Positions 1 to 7,922 of a stretch of 64,000 nucleotides of DNA are shown here, piece by piece. A program made the translations under genes and the position numbers. Source of the DNA: Myxococcaceae bacterium JPH2. GTDB taxonomy: Bacteria; Myxococcota; Myxococcia; Myxococcales; Myxococcaceae. Below the pieces are notes generated by a model. It saw nothing but the letters and a program-made list of their open reading frames with translations. It did no database searches and was not told the origin of the DNA. The stretch spans positions 100,555 through 164,554 of the forward strand of contig JAEMGR010000021.1 of assembly GCA_016458225.1 (NCBI GenBank), given 5' to 3'. The first letter of the stretch is position 1. Every line of letters begins with the position of its first letter.

Positions 1-1271
1 GCGATGTCGCCACCGTCCTCGTGCAGCGCGAGGAAGAGGTCGAAGTCACACGTCCCACCGGACAGCTCCACCGGGCGGATGCGCAGCTCCGACAGCGTCA
101 GCGCATGGCGCGGCGTGTTCTCGTAGGAGAAGAGGACCTGCGACAAGGGCTCGTCGCCCAGGTCCAACCCGTCCATGAGCTGCACGGGCAGGTCCTGGTG
201 CGCCAGCGCGCCCGACACCACGCCTCGCGCTTGCTCCAGCACTTGCTGGAAGCTCGGGTCGCCGCGCAGGTCCGCGGGCAGCACGAGCAGGTTGGTGAAG
301 TACCCGATGAGCGGCTCCACCTCGCTTCTCTGACGATTGGCGATGGGGCTGCACACGAACAGCTTGGGCTGATTGCCCGAGTACCGATGCAGCAGCACCT
401 GGAACGCGGCCAGCAAGGTCATGAAGACGGTGACGCCCGCCTCGCGCGTCGTCTGGAGAACGGCCGTGGCCAGCGACGCGGGCAGGCGCAGCGGCAACAC
501 GCCCAGCTCGCGGCTCCGCGCGTGCGAGGTCGACGCGTCCGGACGGCCCACGCGCAGCCGCGGCCCATGGAGGCGGCTCGAGAGGCACTTGCGCCAGTGG
601 TCCTGGAGTCCTTCCAGCACGCGGCCTCTCAGCCACGAGCGCTGCCACCGCGCGTGGTCCGCGCACTGGATGGTCAGCTCGGGCAGGGGCGACGGCCGCT
701 TCAGCCGGAACGCGTCGTAGAGGGCGGACACCTCGCGGAACAGCACGTCCTGCGACCAGCCGTCGTAGATGATGTGGTGGAAGTTGATCAGGAGGACGTG
801 GTCGTCCTCACGCAGCTCGAACAGCGTCGCCCGGAACAGCGGATCCCTCAGCAGGTCGAACGGGCGCCAGGCTTCGCGGGCCAGCGCCTCCTGGAGCCGC
901 GCGGCGAAGCCCTCCTGGCTCGGCTCCAGCTCGCGCAGCGACACGCTCGACAGGCGGAACGCGCCGGGAGGGCGCACGCGCTGGACGACCTGGCCTCGGC
1001 TCGAATCGAACGAGGTGCGGAGGGCCTCGTGCCGATGCTCGATGGTCTCCAGCGCCAGCCGCAGCGCGCGCGTGTCCAGCGGCCCTTCCATGCGGAACGC
1101 GACGGGCAGGTGATACGCCGTGCCTCCGGGGTTGGCCTGGTCCAGGTACCACAGGCGCTCCTGCGCGAAGGACGCGCGCGTGCCTCCTTGGCGGGTGCCT
1201 CGCACCAATGGCGGCGCGGCGGAGCGCAGGGCATGCAGTCGCTGGAAGGCCCTCCAGACGTCGGCTTGCAT
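1..1271 (-). CDS. NRPS condensation domain protein (partial, runs off window)
   Basis: Open reading frame on the minus strand that stays open to the window edge, so the 3' part is missing. The N-terminal 400 or so residues are a non-ribosomal peptide synthetase condensation domain: a C1-like ASFAQERLWYLDQ, a C2-like RHEALRTSF, the catalytic HHIIYDG at residues 165-171 (HHxxxDG) and a C5-like IGYFTNLLVLPAD. Such domains join the acyl group on an upstream carrier protein to the amine on a downstream one. The ATG at 1271 overlaps the TGA of the carrier gene (TGATG) and has GGAG eight bases upstream. An in-frame ATG at 1277 is too close to that GGAG. The position next to a discrete carrier protein suggests it takes the pyrrole-2-carboxyl starter made by the genes upstream (inference). 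What follows this domain cannot be seen. Confidence 0.88.
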   Translation of the reverse strand, partial: MQADVWRAFQRLHALRSAAPPLVRGTRQGGTRASFAQERLWYLDQANPGGTAYHLPVAFRMEGPLDTRALRLALETIEHRHEALRTSFDSSRGQVVQRVRPPGAFRLSSVSLRELEPSQEGFAARLQEALAREAWRPFDLLRDPLFRATLFELREDDHVLLINFHHIIYDGWSQDVLFREVSALYDAFRLKRPSPLPELTIQCADHARWQRSWLRGRVLEGLQDHWRKCLSSRLHGPRLRVGRPDASTSHARSRELGVLPLRLPASLATAVLQTTREAGVTVFMTLLAAFQVLLHRYSGNQPKLFVCSPIANRQRSEVEPLIGYFTNLLVLPADLRGDPSFQQVLEQARGVVSGALAHQDLPVQLMDGLDLGDEPLSQVLFSYENTPRHALTLSELRIRPVELSGGTCDFDLFLALHEDGGDI

Positions 1272-1570
1272 CAGCATTGCTCCGCGCAGGCCCTGGCGCG
1301 CAGCCGGGCGAGGGTGAACACGCGGATGGCCTGGAGGCTGCGGAAGTTGTCCATGACGATGTCCGGCGGGCTCACGCTGATGTCGAAGCGCCGCTCCAGG
1401 AAGTTCACGAGCCGGAACAGCCCCATCGAGTCGATGACCCCGCGAGAGATGAGGCTGTCCTCCTCGGTCAGCCCGGCGTCGCGGGAGCGGAAGAGGAACT
1501 CCTGGTCGATGTGGTCGCGGATGATTCGGGCGACCTGCTCCTCGGTAAAATCTCCGATTGTCTGATTCAC
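1271..1570 (-). CDS. Discrete peptidyl carrier protein (pyrrole cassette)
   Basis: A 99-residue acidic carrier protein starting at GTG with GGAG nine bases upstream. The phosphopantetheine attachment serine lies in GVIDSMGLFRLVNFLE, within the DS(L/M) motif at the start of helix II. Stand-alone carriers of this size, paired with a proline-AMP ligase and a flavin dehydrogenase, are the PltL/PigG/RedO type on which proline is loaded and oxidised to pyrrole-2-carboxylate (known of the family). Here the partner genes lie directly upstream in the same operon. The 81-bp gap to the ligase gene is the largest in the operon, and the stop overlaps the start of the condensation-domain gene. Confidence 0.88.
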   Translation of the reverse strand: MNQTIGDFTEEQVARIIRDHIDQEFLFRSRDAGLTEEDSLISRGVIDSMGLFRLVNFLERRFDISVSPPDIVMDNFRSLQAIRVFTLARLRARACAEQC

Positions 1571-1651
1571 TGGCGTTCACTCCGGCTTCTGGGCATGGCA
1601 CGCCCGTCGGGTCATCGACCCGTGAGTTGAACCTGCGTCATCGGGGCGGAC

Positions 1652-3214
1652 TCACCCGTGCTCGCGCGCCCGTTCCTGGAGCCGTACCCGGTCCTTCTTC
1701 CCCGTCGTCGTCTTCGGCAGCTCGTGACACGGGTCGATGCGGGCGGGGACCATGTAGCGGGGCAGGTACTCCGCGCAGTGCATCCTGAGTTCTTGCGGGC
1801 TGATGGCGGACGCGGCGCGGAGCACCACGAAGGCCCGCAGCTCGTTGCCGGTGAGTTCGTCGGGCAGCGTCACCGCCGCGCTCTCCTCCACGTCCGGATG
1901 CCGCAGCAGCACCTCCTCGACCGCGCCCAGCTCCACGCGGTGTCCTCGCACCTTGACCAGGTCGTCCCGGCGCCCCAGGAAGTGCAGGACGCCCCGCTCA
2001 TCGCGCCGCGCGCGGTCACCCGTCCGGTACGCGCGCGCACGCCCTAGGAGCGGCCCCAGCACGGCCCGCGTGCGCTCCGGCATGCCCCAATAGCCGCTCA
2101 TCACGGTGGGGCCCGCCACGCACAGCTCCCCCTCGTCACCCGGCCGCGCCTCCGCGCCGTCATCACCGAGCAGGAACACCTCGTCCCCGCAGCAGGCCCG
2201 GCCAATGGGCAGCGTCTCCGAGCCCTCCAGCTCTCTCGGCCCCACTGGCTGGAACGTGCAGACGTTCGTCTCGGTGGGCCCGTAGAGGTTGAGGCAGCGC
2301 ACGTGCGGCAGTGAATGGACGAGCCGCCTGAGGTACTTCAGCGGGAAGACCTCGCCCGCGAAGAGCACCGTGCGCAAGGCGCGGAAGCCGTGGCGCTCCA
2401 GCTCGCCGCGTGCCACCAGCTGCGTGAGCACCGATGGGACGGAATACCAGACGCTGATGTGCTGGGCCTCGATGAAGTCCGCCAGCTCGCGAGGAAAGAC
2501 AGACAGGGCCGGCGGCACCAGGACAATGGCCGCGCCTGCCTTCGTGGCCGCGAAGAGGTCGAGGACGGACAGGTCGAAGTGGAGGGGCGCGTGACTCGAC
2601 ACGCGGTCCCCGGGACGGATGTCCGCCTCGGTGTGGGCCCAGTCCACGAACGCGCGCGCGGCGCGGTGGCTGAGCATCACGCCCTTGGGCTGCCCGGTGG
2701 AGCCCGAGGTGTAGAGGATGTACGCCAGGTCCTCGGGGGACCCCTCGACAGGGGGCTCGCGCGCGGCGGGACCGGCCAGCGCCGCGTCCCACGAGAGGGT
2801 CGCCGGGCCGCCCGGGTCGGCGCGCCATGCCTGTGGCGCGGCGCCGACGAGGATGGCGCAGCGCAGGCTGCTCACGGAGCCCAGCGTGTCCATCCAGGCG
2901 GGCGTGGTGAGCACGCCGGACAGCTCGCAGTCGCGCGCGATGAACTCCAGTCGCCACGCGGGCGCGGTGGGCTCCAAGGGCACGTAGGCGGCGCCGGCGC
3001 GCAGGATGCCGAACAGCCCCACCACGGCCTCCAGCGACTTGTCCAGATGGAGGCCCACGCGGTGGCCTCGGCCGATGCCGTGGGCGCTGAGCGTGCGGGC
3101 CAGTCGCCCGGCCGCCGCGTCCAGCTCTCCGAAGGTCATGACGCGGAGGCCGTCAATGACGGCGGGCTGGTGAGCGAAGGCGCGCGCGCTGTCTTCGAGC
3201 AACGGGTACAGCAT
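1652..3214 (-). CDS. L-prolyl-AMP ligase (stand-alone adenylation enzyme)
   Basis: A 520-residue ANL-superfamily adenylation enzyme. The ATP-binding A3 motif ILYTSGSTGQPKGVMLSH is at about 166-183, the YGPTET motif at 311-316, YRTGD at 396-400, and the C-terminal lysine in TTGKKDR at 506. Aligning A4-A5 to GrsA by eye gives binding-pocket residues D214, L215, L218, Y257, L284, A286, L310, V318, C319. This D-L-L-Y-L-A-L-V-C string is, as I recall, the code of the proline-activating enzymes PltF, RedM and PigI. It should load L-proline onto the carrier encoded just downstream. The ATG has a strong AGGAGG upstream and lies 19 bp after the dehydrogenase gene. Proline specificity is an inference from the code and from the neighbours. 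Confidence 0.88.
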   Translation of the reverse strand: MLYPLLEDSARAFAHQPAVIDGLRVMTFGELDAAAGRLARTLSAHGIGRGHRVGLHLDKSLEAVVGLFGILRAGAAYVPLEPTAPAWRLEFIARDCELSGVLTTPAWMDTLGSVSSLRCAILVGAAPQAWRADPGGPATLSWDAALAGPAAREPPVEGSPEDLAYILYTSGSTGQPKGVMLSHRAARAFVDWAHTEADIRPGDRVSSHAPLHFDLSVLDLFAATKAGAAIVLVPPALSVFPRELADFIEAQHISVWYSVPSVLTQLVARGELERHGFRALRTVLFAGEVFPLKYLRRLVHSLPHVRCLNLYGPTETNVCTFQPVGPRELEGSETLPIGRACCGDEVFLLGDDGAEARPGDEGELCVAGPTVMSGYWGMPERTRAVLGPLLGRARAYRTGDRARRDERGVLHFLGRRDDLVKVRGHRVELGAVEEVLLRHPDVEESAAVTLPDELTGNELRAFVVLRAASAISPQELRMHCAEYLPRYMVPARIDPCHELPKTTTGKKDRVRLQERAREHG

Positions 3215-3233
3215 GCGTCCCCCTCCTGCCTCG

Positions 3234-4379
3234 TCAGAGGCCCATCATTCGAGCCACGAGGTCTCGCTGAATCTCCGAGGTGCCGGAGAAGATGCGGCTC
3301 CCCAGCGCGTCGCGCGCTTCCCGCTCCAGCTCCGTCTCCGTGAGGTAGCCCTGGCCGCCGTGGACCTGCACCGCGTCAAGGCATGTCTGTACCCAGGCCT
3401 CGCTCACGTGGAGCTTCACCAGCGACGCTTCCATCATCGCGCTGCGGCCCTGCTGCTTGAGCCACGCGAAGCGGTACAGCAACCCACGCGCCGTCTCCAG
3501 GCGCAGCCGCATCTCCACCAGCTTGGTGGACACGGCCTGGAAGTCGCCGATGGGCCGCTCGAACTGCCGGCGCTCGCGTGCATGTCGCACGCAGCGCGCC
3601 AGGATGCGCTCCATGGCCCCCAGCGCTGGCGCGAGGATGAAGCCGCGCTCGTACTCCATGAGCTGTGCGAACAAGGGCAGGCCCGCGCCCTCCGCGCCCA
3701 GGCGCTGCGACACGGGAACCTCGCAGCCAGCCAGCCGCAGCTCGCCCATGCTCGCGGTCCGCAGCCCCATCTTCGACACCGTGCGCTCGACGTGGAGCCC
3801 TGGCTGCCCACGCTCCACCAGGAACGCCGTCAGGCCCTCGCGTCCCCGCGCGGGGGCCACCGTGGCGAAGACCACGGTGAGGTCCGCCACGGGGGCGTTG
3901 GTGACGAAGACCTTGCGGCCCTGCAGCACGTACACGTCCCCGCGTCGGGTGGCCGTCGTGCGCAGCGCCGCCACGTCCGAGCCCGCCTCCGGCTCGGTCA
4001 TCGCGTGGCTGCCCACGCGCGTCCCCCGGGCCAGCGAGGGCAGGTAGCGCTCCTTCTGCGCCTCCGTGCCCACCAGGAGGATGGGCAGCGCGCAAGCCCA
4101 CAGGTGCGCGCCCAGCGCGAACCCGAGGCCGTTGTCCGCGCACCCCAGGCCCAGTCCCTCCAGCGCCTGAGCGGTGGTGAGCAGCGACTGCTCGGCGCCA
4201 CCGTAGCGGCGCGGGAATGGCAGGCCGAGCACGCCGAACTCAGCGACCCGCCGCCAGCCCTCGTGATTGAAGGTCCCGTCGCGGTCCAGCGCCACCACGT
4301 CGAATGAGAGCTGCTCGCGGGCGAACGCGGCCGCGTCTGACTTCATCCGCGCGTCTTCGGGCGCCCACGCGAAGTCCAT
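3234..4379 (-). CDS. L-prolyl-[carrier protein] dehydrogenase, acyl-CoA dehydrogenase family
   Basis: A 381-residue flavoprotein with the full acyl-CoA dehydrogenase fold: TEPEAGSD near 128-135, the R-Q-F-x-x-P-I motif in RRQFERPIGDFQ, HGGQGY, and the C-terminal SGTSEIQRDL. The glutamate that acts as base in medium-chain enzymes is a serine here (SGTSE). E244 in EYERGFI sits where isovaleryl-CoA dehydrogenases and prolyl-carrier dehydrogenases have theirs. In pyrrole pathways (PltE, PigA, RedW) this enzyme oxidises prolyl-S-carrier by four electrons to pyrrolyl-2-carboxyl-S-carrier. The neighbours, a proline-type ligase and a discrete carrier, support that role over fatty-acid oxidation. It starts 3 bp after the stop of the radical SAM gene. 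Confidence 0.86.
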   Translation of the reverse strand: MDFAWAPEDARMKSDAAAFAREQLSFDVVALDRDGTFNHEGWRRVAEFGVLGLPFPRRYGGAEQSLLTTAQALEGLGLGCADNGLGFALGAHLWACALPILLVGTEAQKERYLPSLARGTRVGSHAMTEPEAGSDVAALRTTATRRGDVYVLQGRKVFVTNAPVADLTVVFATVAPARGREGLTAFLVERGQPGLHVERTVSKMGLRTASMGELRLAGCEVPVSQRLGAEGAGLPLFAQLMEYERGFILAPALGAMERILARCVRHARERRQFERPIGDFQAVSTKLVEMRLRLETARGLLYRFAWLKQQGRSAMMEASLVKLHVSEAWVQTCLDAVQVHGGQGYLTETELEREARDALGSRIFSGTSEIQRDLVARMMGL

Positions 4380-4382
4380 GGC

Positions 4383-6128
4383 TCAGCCTCCGCCTTGGGC
4401 GAGCACCGCGTGAGAGGCATTCCCTTGCAGCTCCGCCAGCATCGACGCGGGCACGGTGAAGTCGTCGAACCAGCGGCCTCCGAAGGGGCGGGGGAGGGGG
4501 ACGATCTGGTCACTCGAATGCGACAGGACGCGCCGGTTGTACGCGCGGATGTCGTCGCGCAGCGGAGCGGGCAGCGCGCCATCTTGCGTGAGCGCGCGCT
4601 CCATCTCGCCGAGCAGCGTCTCCGTCTCGGAGATGGCGGACAGGATTCCCTGGCACACGCCGCGGGGAAGCACCCCCGCCTGTCCCTTGGCATCCACGAG
4701 GCGAGCCACCGCGCCATAGGTGGCGTCCTGGAGCTGGCGTCGTGACAGCCAGCGCGTCTCGTAGTTGAGCCGCCGATGCCAGAGCGGCTCCACCATGGCG
4801 CGCCGATGCTCCTCCAGCGTGCGGTGGAAGAGGCGATAGCCGTGGGGCTCGGGGTCCTCGAAGAAGCGCGAGCCCGGGTCGAGGAACGGCACCATGGGAC
4901 ACAGCAAGGGCAGCACGCGCCGGCCCGGGAAGCGCTCCAAGAGGCCGATGCAGTAGTCCACCGTGTCGGAGATGGACTGCGGTGTCTGCTGGGGCATCCC
5001 GATGAAGAACCAGACCAGGACGCCCGCGATGCCCGCGTCGAGCGCGCGCGGAATCCAGGCCTCCATCTGCTCCATCGTGTACGTCCCGCGCCCGGACAGC
5101 TTGCTGATGACCGGGTCGTGCGACTCGGGCGACAGCAGGATGTAGGTCTGGCTGGCCTGGCCCATCCGCCGCAGCGTGTCCTCGGGCGTCAGGTGGAACT
5201 GCTCGACGAAGAGCTGGCGATAGCCGGCCTCGCGCACCGCCTCGAGGTATGCGTGGAAGCGCGGGCGCGTCTCCGAGTAGCACTGGAGCGCGTAGATGCC
5301 GGTGCGCGCGGCGGCGGGGCCCAGGGTGCGCAGCTCGTCGACGACGCGTGGATGGCTTTTCGGAATCAGCGTCTTCTTGACGCCCATGACCTGCTGGAAG
5401 GCCGAGCGCGAGCCGCCGCACCAACCACAGTCATACGCGCACCCGGTGTTGGGCAGCGTCATGATGAGCCGCGTCGCGGCCACGTCGCCGGGAGCGTCCC
5501 GGTAGAAGCCCCAGTCCACCGTGGCGTCGTTGGAGTCGCGGGCGGGCTTGTGCGCGAAGCCCGTGCGCTCGACACGGCCCTGGCGCTTGAACAGGAGGTT
5601 GGGGATGCCCTCCAGGTTCCGCTCGCCGCGCTGGAGGCGCTCGACCAACTGCCGGGTGGGCTCCAGCGTGTCGTAGCCCTGCACCACGACATCGATGGCC
5701 GGGTACTGGATGAGCTGCTCCGCGTAGTACGTGGCGGAGATGCCCCCGCAGAGGATGACCGCCTCGGGGTGGGCTCGCTTGATGCGGCCCGCCAGCTCGA
5801 TGGCGCCGTGGCAGTGCGCCAGCCAGTGCAGGTCCACGCCGAAGACGGGCGCCTCCAGCCGCTCCAACAGGCGGTCCACGTCCAGCGCCGGGTGCTGGAG
5901 CATCAGCGCCGCCACGTTGACGATGTCCACCGCGAGGCCGTGCGCGCGCAGGTGCTCCTTCAGCGCGAGGAAGCCAATCGGATACATCTCGTAGATGGAC
6001 GTGACGTTGACGCTGTCGGAGTCGCTCAGATAGGCGAACAGCACGTCGTCCCGCTCGCGGAAATCATAGACACTCGGCGCGTGCAGCAGGAACAGGTCTG
6101 CTCGCAATGTGCTGAGTGGCTCGCTCAT
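4383..6128 (-). CDS. B12-binding domain radical SAM protein
   Basis: A 581-residue protein. Residues 1-170 look like a cobalamin-binding domain, with DLHWLAH at 99-105 in place of a canonical DxHxxG and LCGGISATYYAE at 126-137. The radical SAM core follows, with the cluster cysteines C230, C234 and C237 in NTGCAYDCGWCGG. The C-terminal 150 residues are unassigned. B12 radical SAM enzymes methylate unactivated carbon or phosphorus, or catalyse ring rearrangements. The substrate cannot be read from the sequence. It is the first gene of the pyrrole operon, 3 bp before the dehydrogenase gene, so it probably tailors the product or a precursor (inference). Known pyoluteorin and prodigiosin cassettes have no such gene as far as I know. 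Confidence 0.85.
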   Translation of the reverse strand: MSEPLSTLRADLFLLHAPSVYDFRERDDVLFAYLSDSDSVNVTSIYEMYPIGFLALKEHLRAHGLAVDIVNVAALMLQHPALDVDRLLERLEAPVFGVDLHWLAHCHGAIELAGRIKRAHPEAVILCGGISATYYAEQLIQYPAIDVVVQGYDTLEPTRQLVERLQRGERNLEGIPNLLFKRQGRVERTGFAHKPARDSNDATVDWGFYRDAPGDVAATRLIMTLPNTGCAYDCGWCGGSRSAFQQVMGVKKTLIPKSHPRVVDELRTLGPAAARTGIYALQCYSETRPRFHAYLEAVREAGYRQLFVEQFHLTPEDTLRRMGQASQTYILLSPESHDPVISKLSGRGTYTMEQMEAWIPRALDAGIAGVLVWFFIGMPQQTPQSISDTVDYCIGLLERFPGRRVLPLLCPMVPFLDPGSRFFEDPEPHGYRLFHRTLEEHRRAMVEPLWHRRLNYETRWLSRRQLQDATYGAVARLVDAKGQAGVLPRGVCQGILSAISETETLLGEMERALTQDGALPAPLRDDIRAYNRRVLSHSSDQIVPLPRPFGGRWFDDFTVPASMLAELQGNASHAVLAQGGG

Positions 6129-6259
6129 GAGCGGCGTTTCCGGCGTGGGCCCAAGGGGATGTCTGGGAATGGTGGGGGTAGATACAGCCGGCGCCGAGAA
6201 TGGCCGTGGAGCCCCGGAATGTCCTTCGTCCCCCGGTACTGGAATGGAGGGATCTTCAG

Positions 6260-6289
6260 AACATAGGGGTATTTCTTATCTGTCTTGAA
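6260..6289 (-). promoter_or_regulatory. Candidate promoter of the pyrrole operon
   Basis: On the minus strand TTCAAG (6289-6284) and TATGTT (6265-6260) are 18 bp apart inside a short AT-rich island, about 130 bp upstream of the radical SAM start. Nothing else in 6129-6411 looks like a gene. The match to the housekeeping consensus is modest. Confidence 0.3.
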
Positions 6290-6411
6290 TTTGCGACAGG
6301 GCGGCGCCGAGCGGGCTTCGCACGAAACACCACGGCCCGCTCCGGGTGGGTTCCGGAAGCGGGCCGCGCTGGCTCGGCAGAGATAGCGCGCTCGGTGAGG
6401 CGCGCGCGGGG

Positions 6412-7317
6412 CTACTTGAAGGATGTCTCCAACTCACCTTCGGCACAGATGAGTTTCAGCCACTGCACGCCGGGCTTGGGGTCCTTCTTGAACAGACCGC
6501 CGCGGATGGAGTTCTGGTCGCCGGCCTCCAGGTTGCCCAGGACATAGTGGCTGCCGTCGGGCTTGCGGACGTCGCACTGGGTCCAGTCCTTGTCGCTCTG
6601 GTTGAAGACCGTCACGCGGTCGCCATCGCCCACGGCGTAGCCCTTGAGGGCGGCGGGGCGGGCGGGCTCGGCGTAGAGGAACTCGGCCTCGCCCTGGAAG
6701 CACTTGACCGTGACGCGGTCGGTGGGCGGCACCGGGGGGCTGGAGAACTTCACCTTCATCACGGTGTCATCCGCGCCCGCGGACACGCGGCCCAGCTTGT
6801 AGAAGCGCTCGTCCGAGAAGCGCAGCATGCAGCCGGTCCACGCCTCCTCGGAATTGTTGTGAATCGTGACGCGGACGAGTCCGGACGCGAGGCTGCCGCG
6901 CAGGCGCGGGGCGGGCTCCGCGGCCTCGGCGGGCGGCGCGGGCGGGGCCGAGGGAGGCGGCTCCACCGCCACGGGGGCGGGAGCAGGGGCCTGCGCGGGA
7001 GCGGCGGCTGGCGCAGCGGCCGGAGCGGGAGTCGCCTCGGGGGCGGGCTTGATGGCGCGCGCGAACTTCGCGCCGCTCTTGACCGCGTCGGCGTTGAGCC
7101 GGACGAGGGCGCCCTTCACTTCCATGACGACGGCGGTTCCCACGGCCTTGGTGCCGTTCGCGTCCGCGAACAGGGTGACCTCGTCGCCCACGCTGGGGGC
7201 GTCCTTCGCGTCGACGTGCAGGAAGGGGTTGCCCGCGTCGATGAAGAGCTTCACGGGCTTGGACTCGGCCTGGGCGCCGGTCGTGAACAGCAGCAGCGAG
7301 ACAAACAGTGCTTTCAT
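6412..7317 (-). CDS. Secreted protein with Ala/Pro-rich linker, function unknown
   Basis: A 301-residue protein with a typical signal peptide (MKALFVSLLLFTTGAQA) and predicted cleavage before ESKPV. Residues to about 90 form a small domain, then comes a low-complexity Ala/Pro linker of about 45 residues, then a C-terminal region with two similar halves, each containing a hydrophobic strand followed by W-T-x-C (EEAWTGCML and DKDWTQCDV) and a short L-G segment (KLGRVSAG and VLGNLEAG). This suggests a duplicated beta domain with four cysteines, two in the W-T-x-C motifs. I do not recognise the family. ATG at 7317 is preferred over the adjoining GTG at 7320 because AGGAAG lies four bases upstream of the ATG. 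It is transcribed alone, upstream of the pyrrole operon. Confidence 0.8.
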   Translation of the reverse strand: MKALFVSLLLFTTGAQAESKPVKLFIDAGNPFLHVDAKDAPSVGDEVTLFADANGTKAVGTAVVMEVKGALVRLNADAVKSGAKFARAIKPAPEATPAPAAAPAAAPAQAPAPAPVAVEPPPSAPPAPPAEAAEPAPRLRGSLASGLVRVTIHNNSEEAWTGCMLRFSDERFYKLGRVSAGADDTVMKVKFSSPPVPPTDRVTVKCFQGEAEFLYAEPARPAALKGYAVGDGDRVTVFNQSDKDWTQCDVRKPDGSHYVLGNLEAGDQNSIRGGLFKKDPKPGVQWLKLICAEGELETSFK

Positions 7318-7922
7318 CACACTTCCTGGAAGAGGCGGTTGATTCGACTCGGTTAGAAGAAACCGTCCGGCGAATCAAGCGGGCGACTGGCCGCGTGGGC
7401 AGGCCTATTCCTCTCGGGAATTGGATGCTGAGAAATTGGGCGCCCGTTCTTGGGGCGCGCTCACCCGCTGGCCTCCAGCTCCGCGCCGAGCGCGGCGATG
7501 CGGCGAGAGTCGCGCTGCCGCACGTGCAACATCAGGTCGTCGGTGCGGAGGGCCTCTGGACAACTCTCCCTTGGCTGGGCCTGCGCGGGAGGGCGGCGTG
7601 CACGCAGTTCAACCTGTCCCTTGGTGCGGTGATGCCCCAGGGGTGAATGTCTGGCTTATCGCCAGCCCTTCTGCCGGCGGCGGAACGGCTCACGGGCATG
7701 ATGGTCGTGAGGGTTCACCGCGGGAGGCGGCCTGGGGCGCGAGGTCCGTCCAGGAAGCCAGTTCACGCCAGCGAGCGAGGAGGCGACGCGGCGCTTCGGG
7801 CGGTGCTGCGCGCCGCCGCTCTCTCCACTGCCAGCAGATGCCAGACCCCGGGTGTTGCCGCAAGCCCCCCCGCTCGTGCTCCACCATCGCCCGTTTCGTT
7901 CCAAGCGCAGGAGGGGCGAGTC
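7318..7922. other. Intergenic region, no supported gene
   Basis: About 600 bp between the divergent secreted-protein and hydroxylase genes. Open frames cross it on both strands, but none has a ribosome binding site or recognisable protein. A minus-strand frame ending at 7461 has a protein-like tail (DLMLHVRQRD...) that might be a gene remnant. The evidence is too weak to annotate it. Confidence 0.5.

Noticed and set aside
21..1565. 514-residue plus-strand frame over the carrier and condensation genes
   Set aside because: It is antisense to recognised NRPS domains, Arg/Gln-rich and without a ribosome site.
7441..7640. Minus-strand frame ending at 7461 with a protein-like tail
   Set aside because: No start, no ribosome site and no family match; could be a relic but cannot be supported.
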